Shown one piece after another: positions 34,045-42,374 of a DNA stretch of 64,000 nucleotides (positions are counted from its first letter, which is position 1; each line of letters begins with the position of its first letter). The notes beneath the pieces are model-generated. The model was not told the origin of the DNA, did not search any database, and saw only the letters and a list, made by a program, of their open reading frames with translations. The translations under genes were made by a program, and so were the position numbers. Source of the DNA: JAKQDH01 sp029558835 (GTDB lineage: Bacteria > Planctomycetota > Phycisphaerae > UBA1845); NCBI GenBank assembly GCA_035356615.1, contig DAOQSN010000001.1, positions 124,001 to 188,000 of the forward strand. The letters run 5' to 3'.

Positions 34045-35997
34045 ATGAGCGTTCTGTTGATCATAGTCGTCGCGGCCTTCGCGCTCGTGTTGGGAGGCTG
34101 GCTTTACGCCCCCGTCATCGGGCGGGTGCTGGGTGAGCGTCGGGACCGCGTCACGCCGGCGGTGACGCTGAACGACGGGCGGGATTACGTGCCGACGCGG
34201 ACGCCGGTGGTCTTCGCGCACCACTACGCGTCGATTGCCGGGGCGGGGCCCATCATCGGGCCGGTGCTGGCCATCTACTTCGGCTGGGGGCCGGCGCTGT
34301 TGTGGGTGCTGCTGGGCGGCATCTTCCTCGGGGCGGTGCATGACTACGTGGCCACGCACATTGCCGTGCGCGAGGGCGGCAAGAACCTGACCGTCGTCGC
34401 CCGGCGGTACATCGGTCCGGCGGCGTTCGTGCTGCTGCTCATTCTCCTGGTGGCGCTGCTGGCGCTGGTCTGCGCGGCCTTCCTCGACTTGTCCGCCACG
34501 GCGCTGACGTCCAGAGTGGCCGTCGATGTCTTGCAGCTCGCACCGGACCAGACGCTCTTCCGCGTCGAAGGTAATCAGGCCGTCATCGGCGGAATCGCGT
34601 CGACGTCCGTCGTGGTCATCACAGCCTTCTCGCCGTTGATCGGGTATCTCTACCTGAAGCGCAAGATGCCGGTGTGGTTGTGTTCGCTGTTGGCGATGGT
34701 CATCTGCGCGATCTCGGTGGCGGTGGGCCTGAAGCTGCCCATGGCGGTGGCTCCGGGTACCTGGAAGCTCCTTATCAGCGGTTACGTGCTGGTGGCGGCG
34801 GGCGTGCCGGTCTGGCTCTTTCTGCAGAGCCGGGACTTCATCAACGTGCACATGCTGTACGCGGGTATCGTGTTTCTGGTGGTGGCGCTGGTGGCGGCCG
34901 CCCTGCGCGGCGGTGGAGCCGTGAGCGGGGGTGACGCCCTGCCTGTCAACAACTGGGCCAACGCGTCCGAGCGCCTGGGCCCCGGCTGGCCGGTGCTGTT
35001 CGTTACGATCGCCTGCGGGGCCGTCAGTGGTTTCCACAGCCTGTGTGCCGGCGGCACCACCTGCAAACAACTCAACCACGAACTGGGCGCCCGGCGCGTG
35101 GGTTACTACGCGATGCTGCTGGAGAGCTTCCTGGCGGTCTGCGTGATCTGCTGCTTGATGGTCGGATTATCGCTGACCGGCTACAGGGGCTACTGCCACC
35201 CCGAAGGTGCCAAGGGCAATGCGGTCCTGACGTTCGCCATGGCCGTGGGCCACACGACGAACGTGGGTTTGGGTCTGCCCGTGGCGGCCGGGGCGCTCGG
35301 GGCGATGCTGTTGCTGGAGGGCTTCCTGGTCACCACGCTGGACACGGCCGTCCGGCTGACGCGCTACATGATCGAGGAGGGCTGGGCGACGCTGTTTGCG
35401 CGGTACGACGTCTTCGCCGATGTGGCCGCGGGCCCGAGCGTTGCCGGAGCCGCCGCCGGGAGCGCGGTCGGCGCCGCAGTGGCGGTCCCGGCCGCCCACG
35501 TGGCGGGGACCGGCGGGCTTACGACGCAGAAGCCGCCTCTCCTGGAACCCGCCTCGCGCGGGCCGGTGGTGAAGACACGCGGTCTGCCGCGCGTCGCTCT
35601 CCAGTTGCTGCGTCGGTACTGGGTGAACTCCGGCATCGCGGTGGGGCTGATGCTGCTGCTGGGGCTGGGGAACGGTTACGCAGGCATCTGGCCGATCTTT
35701 GGCTCGGCGAACCAGCTTCTGGCGGCGATGGCGCTGATTGTGGGCACCTGCTGGCTGGTGGCGCGGATGCGGCCGGTGTGGTACACGCTGCTACCCGCGC
35801 TGTTCATGCTGGTGACTTCGTTTGCCAGCCTGGGTCGGGAGTTGTTCCGCGACGTGCACCAGTGGCCGGGCTCGGCCGCCATGGTGATCACGGAAGTGGT
35901 CGTGATCGCCATGAGCGCGGGCCTGGTGGCACTGGCCGCGGGCCGCTGGCAGAGCCTGCGCCGCCGGCAACCGGCGTCGACGGTGGAGGTGGGGTGA
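34045..35997 (+). CDS. cstA: Carbon starvation protein CstA, peptide/pyruvate transporter family
   Basis: 650 residues from ATG 34045 with GGGAG 9 nt upstream; the frame is open to 33976 but without a start signal. It has about 16-18 membrane helices. Family motifs are present: DGRDYVPT near the N-terminus, HHYASIAGAGPIIGP (about 60-75), GIFLGAVHDY, and SGFHSLCAGGTTCKQ, a position that is SGFHxxQxxGTTxK in many members. IWPIFGSANQLLAA lies near the end. A loop of about 70 residues rich in Ala/Gly (about 465-530) is longer than usual. E. coli relatives take up pyruvate or peptides. Confidence 0.93.
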   Translation: MSVLLIIVVAAFALVLGGWLYAPVIGRVLGERRDRVTPAVTLNDGRDYVPTRTPVVFAHHYASIAGAGPIIGPVLAIYFGWGPALLWVLLGGIFLGAVHDYVATHIAVREGGKNLTVVARRYIGPAAFVLLLILLVALLALVCAAFLDLSATALTSRVAVDVLQLAPDQTLFRVEGNQAVIGGIASTSVVVITAFSPLIGYLYLKRKMPVWLCSLLAMVICAISVAVGLKLPMAVAPGTWKLLISGYVLVAAGVPVWLFLQSRDFINVHMLYAGIVFLVVALVAAALRGGGAVSGGDALPVNNWANASERLGPGWPVLFVTIACGAVSGFHSLCAGGTTCKQLNHELGARRVGYYAMLLESFLAVCVICCLMVGLSLTGYRGYCHPEGAKGNAVLTFAMAVGHTTNVGLGLPVAAGALGAMLLLEGFLVTTLDTAVRLTRYMIEEGWATLFARYDVFADVAAGPSVAGAAAGSAVGAAVAVPAAHVAGTGGLTTQKPPLLEPASRGPVVKTRGLPRVALQLLRRYWVNSGIAVGLMLLLGLGNGYAGIWPIFGSANQLLAAMALIVGTCWLVARMRPVWYTLLPALFMLVTSFASLGRELFRDVHQWPGSAAMVITEVVVIAMSAGLVALAAGRWQSLRRRQPASTVEVG

Positions 35998-36054
35998 CGC
36001 AGCCCCTCCCCCGCGTGCCGCACACTTCAATACACGGACTCAGCGAGTAGACGA

Positions 36055-36150
36055 GGTGGCATGCCCAAACCGCAGGCGCCGGCATGCGGACATGCAATGC
36101 GCCCCTTTGGTCGCGGCAAGCATGGCGGCGCTGCGCTTTGCCATGCCACC
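36055..36150. repeat. REP-like palindrome A (GGTGGCATG-GCCAAGC family)
   Basis: The left arm GGTGGCATGCCCAAAC...GGCGCCGGCATG and the right arm CATGGCGGCGCTGCGC...GCCATGCCACC form a long imperfect palindrome. It lies between the convergent cstA and thyX genes. Four more copies or half-copies are in the phage head module (42176-42344, 42835-42864, 44739-44836, 47302-47414). Confidence 0.7.
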
Positions 36151-36208
36151 CGGTAAGGGCGTGGTCCGCAGCCCGGATTGACGCTCACCCGCGCCTGGGC
36201 GCCGTCGT

Positions 36209-36985
36209 TTAGACCTTGTGATACGGTGTCCGGGCGGCGCGCGAGCCGTCGGGGAGTAGGACGAATTCATAGTCGCCGAAGATGCTCGGCGACTCTTGTT
36301 TGAGAATCTCCAGAATCTGCGTTGCGACCGCGCGGATTTCCACCTCGGCGTGCTCGTTGCAGCGCATCTCGATGAAGTGACGCCAGGCGCGGGCGTTGGC
36401 AGTGACGAAGATCTTGGTCTCCGTCGCGTTGGGCAACACGGAGCGGGCGGCCTGGCGGGCGAGTTTGCGGCGCTGGGTCGCGTCGGGCACGGCCGCGAAC
36501 TTGCGCAGGAGCCCCTCGACAAGCTGCACGTAGGCAGCCTGGGCGGCGCCGACCGTCTGCACCCACACCTCGTGCAGGGCCGGGTCCTCGGCGATGCAGT
36601 CGGGCTCGATGAACTCGGCCACCGACTCATCGACGTAGCGCTGCGAAAGCTGTGAGTAGCCGAACCCGGCGCGGTGGCGTACCAGCTCGTGCGTGAAGGA
36701 ACGCGACACGCCGGTGATCAGAAAGCTGAACACCGCGTGCTCCAGGACCGACCCGTGGGCAACGTCCTTGAGGTGCTCCAGGTACGCGGCGTTCCCGCCG
36801 GGACGCGGCTTCGCGAAGCTCATGTAGCAGACGCGCCCGGCGACTTCCGTCACGACCTCGGCCGCCACCGACGTGTCCGTCGTCCAGTGCGCAAACTGAT
36901 GATCGGCGAGGAAGCGCTCCAGATCGGCAGCGTTAACCGTCTGTCGCGCGACGAGATACACGGTCGGTCGGCGAATGATCCGCAT
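36209..36985 (-). CDS. thyX: FAD-dependent thymidylate synthase ThyX
   Basis: 258 residues from ATG 36985 (GAGAGG 5 nt upstream). The flavin and dUMP binding motif is RHRAGFGYSQLSQRY (103-117), a variant of RHRxxSxxxxSxR. EHAVFSFLITGVSR (about 82-95) and ARAWRHFIEMR are also typical. It makes dTMP from dUMP using methylene-tetrahydrofolate and FADH2 in place of ThyA. No thyA is seen in the window. The promoter at 37060-37088 drives it. Confidence 0.95.
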   Translation of the reverse strand: MRIIRRPTVYLVARQTVNAADLERFLADHQFAHWTTDTSVAAEVVTEVAGRVCYMSFAKPRPGGNAAYLEHLKDVAHGSVLEHAVFSFLITGVSRSFTHELVRHRAGFGYSQLSQRYVDESVAEFIEPDCIAEDPALHEVWVQTVGAAQAAYVQLVEGLLRKFAAVPDATQRRKLARQAARSVLPNATETKIFVTANARAWRHFIEMRCNEHAEVEIRAVATQILEILKQESPSIFGDYEFVLLPDGSRAARTPYHKV

Positions 36986-37059
36986 AAGTCCTCTCTCGGT
37001 TCCGCGGGGGCGCCGGCGCCGTCCTGCAAGGCGACGGCGGGCCGCGACCGACGCCTGCG

Positions 37060-37088
37060 TATATAGCGGGCCGGCGACCGCGTTGCAA
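37060..37088 (-). promoter_or_regulatory. Promoter of thyX
   Basis: On the minus strand TTGCAA (37088-37083), a 17-nt spacer, then TATATA (37065-37060). TTGCAA is its own reverse complement and also serves as the -35 box of the plus-strand promoter at 37083-37111. Confidence 0.5.
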
Positions 37089-37111
37089 TCGCGCGGGTGT
37101 GCGGCTACACT
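37083..37111 (+). promoter_or_regulatory. Promoter of the phosphodiesterase gene, sharing its -35 box with thyX
   Basis: TTGCAA (37083-37088), a 17-nt spacer, then TACACT (37106-37111). The -35 hexamer is the same physical sequence used by thyX on the other strand, so the two polymerases would exclude each other. Confidence 0.45.
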
Positions 37112-37140
37112 CCGACCCCCCCAGGGAGCCAGGAGCGCCG

Positions 37141-38904
37141 GTGGGAGTGAACGCCGCGAATGAGGCGGAAGTACAGGCAATGACGGAAGATACGCACCAA
37201 AGCGCGTCGCCGCAAGCAGAAGCGACCGGTCGCCGACCGGTGGACGCGGCCGCACGCCGCGTCCTGATCCTCGGCCTGGACGGGGCGACCTTCGACGTGC
37301 TCGACCCACTCATGGCCGAAGGGCGGATGCCGCGCCTGGCGGAGGCCATCCGGCGGGGCTGCGCCGGCGTCCTGCACTCGACCGTCCCGCCGATCACGCC
37401 GGCCGCCTGGACGACGTTCCTCACCGGCAAGCAGCCGGGTTCGCACGGCATCATTGATTTCGAGCGGTATGACCCGTTCACCAACCGCCTGGTGCTCAAC
37501 AGCACCCGCTGCCTCGACCACGTGCGGAACCTCTGGCAGATTCTCAGCGACCGCGGCCTGCGGGTGTGCAGCATCAACGTGCCGATGACCTACCCGCCGG
37601 TCCCCCTCAACGGCTGTATGATCAGCGGCTTCGAGACGCCCGGCCCGCAGGCTGAGTTCGTCTATCCGCCCGACTGGCGACGCGAGATCCTCGACCGCTG
37701 GCCGGACCCGACCCTGCGCAAGAACTGGCGCCGCAAAGTGCTCGGCGGCGACCGTCTCTTCGCCCGCAACGTGGACTACATGGCACGCAGCTTCCGCCAG
37801 GGGGCTGAGGTGGCCAGGTGGTGCGGCGGGCGCACGGGTTGGGACGTGTTGATGGTCGTGTTGAAGCTGGTGGATAACCTCCAGCACAAGGCGTGGAAGC
37901 ACATCGACCCGCGGTTTGCGCGGCGTCAGCCGCGCCGGCGCGAGATCACCCGGGCGGCCTTCGGCGCTCTTGATGCGGTGATCGGCGAGATGCTGGACTA
38001 CGCGGACGAGCACGCGGCGGCTGTGCTGATGGTCTCCGACCACGGGCACGGCAGCCTGGACGGTAAGGTGTACGTCAACCTGCTGTTGCAGCGGTGGGGC
38101 TATCTGAGACTGCGCGGAGGCGCGGCGCGTCTGGGCTGGACGGGCATGCCGTGGCGGAAGCCGTCGGGCGGACGCGGCGGGACGCTGCCGGCCGGGGACG
38201 GCCCGGCTGATTTGCCGGTAGATTTCACGTCGACTCGAGCCTGCGTTATGCACGCGGGCATGGCCGGTTTTCTTTATGTGAATCTCAAGGGGCGTCAACC
38301 GAGCGGCATCGTCGAGCCCGCGGAGTATGAACCACAGCGGGATGAGCTGCAGGCGCGCCTGCTGGGGCCGGAGTGCCAGGTTCGTGACCCGGGCGGTAAC
38401 CTGGTTCCGTTGTTTACGGCCGCCCACAAGCCGGAGGAGTTGTACGGCTGCCGGCGGAAGGACCAGCCTTGGCTGCCGGATTTGATGCTGATTCCGCGCG
38501 ACGGTCTGGCCGTGGTGCGCAAGATTCGGGGTTCGCAGGCGGTGCGCTGGTTGTCCTACCGCCATTTGGAGGGTACGCACCGACCGGAAGGGGTTCTGGT
38601 GGCCACCGGACCCGGCGTGGCCGCGGGTCGCCGCGTCGAGGCACGCCTCGTTGATTGCGCCCCGACGGTCCTGGCCCTGCTCGGCCAGCGCATACCGGCC
38701 GACATGGAAGGGCATGTGGTGGCGGACCTCTTTGCCGTGCCGCCCAGCGTGGAGGCCGAGCCAGTGGCGGTTTCGACACCCACGGCTGGCGCGCGGACGG
38801 CGCCGGCGCATGCCGTCACGGCGCCCGCTGCGGCACAGGCCTACTCCGCGGCGGAACTAGCCCAGGTCAAGGCCCGCCTGGCGGACCTGGGTTATCTGGA
38901 GTGA
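37141..38904 (+). CDS. Type I phosphodiesterase / nucleotide pyrophosphatase family protein
   Basis: 587 residues from GTG 37141 with AGGAG 5 nt upstream; ATG 37180 (574 residues) is the main alternative. Alkaline-phosphatase fold: the metal-site Asp in LILGLDGATFDVL, the nucleophile region STVPPITPAAWTTFLTGKQPGSHGI, and MVSDHGHGSL with Asp/His ligands. Proteins of this family split phosphodiester or pyrophosphate bonds; there is no signal peptide, so it is probably cytoplasmic. The substrate is unknown. The C-terminal 60 residues are Ala/Pro-rich, then a short helical segment. Its 3' end overlaps the convergent VKOR gene by 38 bp. Confidence 0.87.
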   Translation: MGVNAANEAEVQAMTEDTHQSASPQAEATGRRPVDAAARRVLILGLDGATFDVLDPLMAEGRMPRLAEAIRRGCAGVLHSTVPPITPAAWTTFLTGKQPGSHGIIDFERYDPFTNRLVLNSTRCLDHVRNLWQILSDRGLRVCSINVPMTYPPVPLNGCMISGFETPGPQAEFVYPPDWRREILDRWPDPTLRKNWRRKVLGGDRLFARNVDYMARSFRQGAEVARWCGGRTGWDVLMVVLKLVDNLQHKAWKHIDPRFARRQPRRREITRAAFGALDAVIGEMLDYADEHAAAVLMVSDHGHGSLDGKVYVNLLLQRWGYLRLRGGAARLGWTGMPWRKPSGGRGGTLPAGDGPADLPVDFTSTRACVMHAGMAGFLYVNLKGRQPSGIVEPAEYEPQRDELQARLLGPECQVRDPGGNLVPLFTAAHKPEELYGCRRKDQPWLPDLMLIPRDGLAVVRKIRGSQAVRWLSYRHLEGTHRPEGVLVATGPGVAAGRRVEARLVDCAPTVLALLGQRIPADMEGHVVADLFAVPPSVEAEPVAVSTPTAGARTAPAHAVTAPAAAQAYSAAELAQVKARLADLGYLE

Positions 38905-40585
38905 CGGGTCCGTTGATCAACGTTTCTGCCGGTTCCGCCGTCGACGGCGGGGCGTCTTCCTCCGGCAGCGGGACGGCGCCGGCCCCGGCGAGATCCGCTC
39001 GCTTGGTGTGCTCCGGGCGCGGTTTGCCGATTGTGCGCCAATACTGATCGGCGACGGCATCCCAGAACTCGACATCGCGCACCATCAGGCTCTCCACGTA
39101 GCGACCGTTGATGAACACGCTCGGCGTCGCCCGCAGTTGGCACTTCTGGCCCTCGCCGACGTCTTCCCAGATGCGACGGGCGGCCTGCTCGGACTTCATG
39201 TCGTCGCGGACGCGCTCGGGATCCAGGCCGAGCGCCTGGGAGAAGGCGTCGATGGACAGCTTCTCCGTCTCGCGCTGGTGCTCGAAGAGGTAGTCATGCG
39301 CTTTCCAGAAGGCGTCATTGCCGCCTTGCAGCCGTGCCGCCTCGGCCAGGGCGGACGTGTAACAGGACATCTTATGCACGGCCGTCTTCACGTTCGCGTT
39401 GCACTGCGGATGCAGCGGGTAGTGCTTGAAGATGATACGCATGTGGCGGTCGAAGAGCGGCTGCGCGTCCTTCTCCAGGAACTGCGCCACCTGCTTGCAG
39501 AAGGGGCACTGGAAGTCGCTGAAGACGACCACCTGCAACGTCTTCTCGCCGTGCTGGAAGGGGGCCACGGGGTCGTCCGCACGCAGCGTGATGGTCCGCT
39601 TCTCCTCGCGCAGCCAGCGGGCCATCATCCGGGTGCGATCCCCCTTGAGGCGGTCCACGAGTTGTTGCAGTTGCTGGACGTTCGCCTCGGCCGTCAGCAC
39701 CAGGCGACGTTGATGCAGCGCGCCCAGCAAAGCGAAGTGGCCATAGGCCGCCAGCGCCATCGCCACCAGCGCCGCCAACGCCTGTCGCGCCGAGGGGCGG
39801 CTGCCGACTGACACGAGCGACGCCCCGCGCGGCCGCGGTGGCCAGGCAAGCAGCAGACACACCGCCAGGGCCAGGTTCAGCCCGTGCGTCACCAGGCACC
39901 ACGGGCACCAGGCCTCCTCCCGCGTGAACATGATCCAGGTGAAGAAGGCCGAGCCGGCCAGACCCGTCGTCACCATGCCCAGCGGGAAGAAGTGCACCCA
40001 CAGCCGGTCGCGCGACGGACTCCCCACACCCACGAACCAGACGGCCAGGAACGAGTAGTACAGCAGTCCCAGGAACGCCACGGGCGTCCGCCGCACGTTG
40101 TCCGGATCGCCGGGCTTCCTGGGCGGCCAGACACCATAATCCCCCTTGAGTACCGTATCACAGTCGCGCGTGTAGGCTTGCGGCTCTCCCGCGCCACGCG
40201 TGGGGGTGGATGTACCAGGCGCGCCTGCACCCTCCGTGGGGCTGGCGGGGCCGGCAGCGTTCGACGCCTCGTTGGTACTCATCTCGCCGGACTTGCTCGT
40301 GGCGCCGGCGGCGTCCGCGCTGTTGGCGGGCGTGGTGGTGCCGGCGTCGGCCTGGCACACCGCCTCGAACCAGCTCGGCCCCGCGGAGCCGGTCACGTGC
40401 TCCAGCAACAGCAGGTAGCTGATGTAGGCGGCCGCCAGAGCAAGCACGACGGCCACCACCTGGACCGCACACTTGAACGCCGAGGCGCATCCACACTTGT
40501 GTCCTCCCGGGTGGGGAGCGGCAGTCTCGGAAGGGAACGGGCCCTCCCCGACAGGAGGTACCTGTGTATTCGGGCTATCACTCAC
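38867..40585 (-). CDS. VKOR-DsbA fusion (disulfide bond formation)
   Basis: 572 residues, GTG start with GGAG 8 nt upstream; no ATG lies near. The membrane part is a vitamin K epoxide reductase domain with loop cysteines Cys77 (FEAVC) and Cys142 (RDCDTVL) and the active-site CPWC (227-230). A thioredoxin/DsbA-like domain follows, with CPFC (360-363) in VVFSDFQCPFC and the cis-Pro in RATPSVFINGRYV. Together they would oxidise periplasmic thiols and pass electrons to quinone. The two loop cysteines, usually about 8 residues apart, are separated here by a Ser/Thr/Ala/Gly/Pro-rich insert of about 60 residues. The C-terminal tail is acidic and Pro-rich. Confidence 0.92.
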   Translation of the reverse strand: MSDSPNTQVPPVGEGPFPSETAAPHPGGHKCGCASAFKCAVQVVAVVLALAAAYISYLLLLEHVTGSAGPSWFEAVCQADAGTTTPANSADAAGATSKSGEMSTNEASNAAGPASPTEGAGAPGTSTPTRGAGEPQAYTRDCDTVLKGDYGVWPPRKPGDPDNVRRTPVAFLGLLYYSFLAVWFVGVGSPSRDRLWVHFFPLGMVTTGLAGSAFFTWIMFTREEAWCPWCLVTHGLNLALAVCLLLAWPPRPRGASLVSVGSRPSARQALAALVAMALAAYGHFALLGALHQRRLVLTAEANVQQLQQLVDRLKGDRTRMMARWLREEKRTITLRADDPVAPFQHGEKTLQVVVFSDFQCPFCKQVAQFLEKDAQPLFDRHMRIIFKHYPLHPQCNANVKTAVHKMSCYTSALAEAARLQGGNDAFWKAHDYLFEHQRETEKLSIDAFSQALGLDPERVRDDMKSEQAARRIWEDVGEGQKCQLRATPSVFINGRYVESLMVRDVEFWDAVADQYWRTIGKPRPEHTKRADLAGAGAVPLPEEDAPPSTAEPAETLINGPVTPDNPGPPGGP

Positions 40586-41032
40586 GTCTGGCTCTCCGCG
40601 TCGCTTGTCCGAGGCAGGAACCGCGCCTGCGCCGGCATCTTAGAGGCTGTCGGGTTGAATGCAACCTAGGCGGCAGCCGGTGTTTGCGCTGAGCCCGTAC
40701 GTCGCGCACCGGAAAACCCAACCTGAGAGGCAGCGACGGACATGTGTCGGAGGACACACGAGCCCCCGAGCCCTCGCGCAAGCAAGCGGGCATTCCGAGG
40801 CCGTGCGGAGGCGAGCGGGCATTCCGAGCCCGAGCGGAACTGACGACGCGAGCAACGCCGTGCACCCCCTCCGGGGGTGCACGGCGTGGCCTGCCCACTC
40901 GCTCCCGCTCGGGCTCGGTTCCCCGCGGCCGCGCTTCATTCGCTATTCGCACTTCGCCATTCTCCGGCGGGCAGAGCCCGCCCTACGCCCCCCTCTTGCC
41001 TCTTGCCTTCCACTTCTTGCCTTCCACCTTCG
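40586..41032. other. Intergenic region with a large palindrome
   Basis: 447 bp between the VKOR gene and the head-module genes. The palindrome at 40825-40921 dominates it, with GCGAGCGGGCATTCCGAG-type repeats just before it (40785-40825). No gene is supported. Confidence 0.6.
40825..40921. repeat. Large nested palindrome
   Basis: The outer arms CCGAGCCCGAGCGG (about 40825-40838) and CCGCTCGGGCTCGG (about 40908-40921) are perfect reverse complements. Inside is a perfect 15-bp stem, ACGCCGTGCACCCCC (40856-40870) with GGGGGTGCACGGCGT (40874-40888), loop TCC. It may act as a two-way terminator at the edge of the head module or as a mobile palindromic element. Confidence 0.65.
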
Positions 41033-41485
41033 TCATTCCCCGGCGTCTTCCTCGTCGATGACGTGCTGCGCAAACGTGTCGCCCACCGGGAATTGCACGC
41101 GAAACGGCACGCCGATGAGCTTCGACACGCCGCTGTTGAGCGCCGGCACGCTCACGGCCGCATCGCCGATGAACAGCACGTTCACCAGCCGGCGTTGGCG
41201 CCGCTGCCCACTGGCACGGTAGCGAATGATCAGGTCGATCTCCGCTCGAATGTCCAGCAGCGTCTCCGCCACCAGCCCATGATACGAGAACACGCACCCC
41301 GAAATCCGGCTCACCCCGCGCTCGTACAAGCCGGTCGGCTCCGGGTCGAACTCGCCCACCGTCACCGCGATCGGGGCGATCCCCGGCCGGTACACCACGC
41401 TGTGGACCCCTTCGATCGGGGTCTCCGTGTACGGACTGCTGCGCAACTTCGTCGCAGCGCCACGCGTCGCCAGTATCCAGATCAT
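41033..41485 (-). CDS. Unknown protein at the end of the head module
   Basis: 150 residues from ATG 41485 (AGGATG upstream). I recognise no domain. It is a soluble alpha/beta-looking protein with the phrases GEFDPEPTGLYERGVSRISG and IRAEIDLIIRYRASGQRRQRR. By position, as the last gene in the same direction after the gp37-like gene, it may be a phage head-tail joining or tail-completion protein; that is inference only. Confidence 0.6.
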   Translation of the reverse strand: MIWILATRGAATKLRSSPYTETPIEGVHSVVYRPGIAPIAVTVGEFDPEPTGLYERGVSRISGCVFSYHGLVAETLLDIRAEIDLIIRYRASGQRRQRRLVNVLFIGDAAVSVPALNSGVSKLIGVPFRVQFPVGDTFAQHVIDEEDAGE

Positions 41486-41516
41486 CGCTGGTCATCCTGT
41501 GAGTACCAAACGGAAC

Positions 41517-41539
41517 CCCTCTCCCCTCGGGGGAGAGGG
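41517..41539. repeat. CCCTCTCCCC hairpin repeat
   Basis: CCCTCTCCCC (41517-41526) pairs with GGGGAGAGGG (41530-41539), loop TCG, followed by CAGGGTGAGGG. This sequence type is a widespread bacterial intergenic repeat. It lies between two head-module genes, where it could act as a terminator or processing site. Confidence 0.6.
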
Positions 41540-41618
41540 CAGGGTGAGGGGGGATGCCGCGGCCGCCTGAACATCCCCCAATCCCCGCCCGACAAGCACG
41601 AGACTTGTATCAGCGGCT

Positions 41619-42101
41619 CTATGAAGCGGGCACCCGGTGGTGCTCACGCTGTACCTTGACCACGAAGGCGAAGCTCGCCTCGGCAATCGCCACGCGCGCC
41701 CCGGCCGTGGTCAGCGGATACGAGAAAGCCCAGGCCCGTTCATCGAATCCGTCCACTCCGTCGGTCACGCCCGTGTCGCGCAGCGCATCCAGGTAATCCT
41801 CGACGGCCGCCACCGGGTCGAGCAGCCCGCCGTGCGCGCCGTTGCCGAGCAGGTCCACGATCACCTGCAGGCCCGCACTCACCTCGAAGAGCTTGTCGTC
41901 GTTCGTTACGCCGATCGGGCGTGCCCGCGTAAGACGGACGGCCAGGAAGGGTCGCGGGTACTCGGTGCCCTTGGCGGGACCCTCGGCCACGCCTCGAAAC
42001 GGGGCCGCGGCCGTCGGCGGCACCGCCACGAGGTGCTCACGCAACAACGCCAGCAGCGCCTCCACGGCCGTCTTGATTGTGCTGCGATCCGGTGTCGGCA
42101 T
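41619..42101 (-). CDS. Mu gp37-like / tail-completion-like protein
   Basis: 160 residues from ATG 42101, AGGGGAG 7 nt upstream. The pattern of an N-terminal helix (STIKTAVEALLALLREHL), a beta-rich middle and a final strand pair (REHHRVPAS end preceded by EASFAFVVKV) resembles Mu gp37 (DUF1834) and minor tail-completion proteins. The position after a gp36-like gene supports this, since in Mu gp37 follows gp36. No tail genes follow. Confidence 0.6.
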   Translation of the reverse strand: MPTPDRSTIKTAVEALLALLREHLVAVPPTAAAPFRGVAEGPAKGTEYPRPFLAVRLTRARPIGVTNDDKLFEVSAGLQVIVDLLGNGAHGGLLDPVAAVEDYLDALRDTGVTDGVDGFDERAWAFSYPLTTAGARVAIAEASFAFVVKVQREHHRVPAS

Positions 42102-42175
42102 TCTCTGCTCCCCTGCTCGATGGCCACTCGTGAACGGCGTCACTCCATGCCCTCGGTGCTGCGGACACCGACCAC

Positions 42176-42344
42176 GTGGCCCGCCCGAGCCCAAAGCGCT
42201 GCCCAGCCTCGGTGGCATGCCCAAGCCGAAGCGCTGCCCAGCCTGGGTGGCATGCCCAAGCCACAGGCGCCGGCATGCTTCGGCGTAAGAACGGGCTTGC
42301 GTTCTCGGACACGCATGGGGGCGCTGCGTTTGGCCATGCCACCC
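42176..42344. repeat. REP-like palindrome B with internal tandem repeat
   Basis: Arms GGTGGCATGCCCAAGCC (around 42246) and TTTGGCCATGCCACC (ending 42343) enclose about 60 bp. On the left a unit of about 35 bp (AAGCGCTGCCCAGCCT-C/G-GGTGGCATGCCCAAGCC) is repeated in tandem at 42193-42228 and 42229-42263. It lies between the gp37-like and gp36-like genes. Confidence 0.7.
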
Positions 42345-42374
42345 CGCACGCCGGCGCCCAAGCGTCCCGCCGAC

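Noticed and set aside
40586..41032. An attachment site or integrase next to the phage head module
   Set aside because: No tRNA, no integrase and no direct repeat was found flanking 41-48.8 kb; the palindrome at 40825 is not matched at the other edge.
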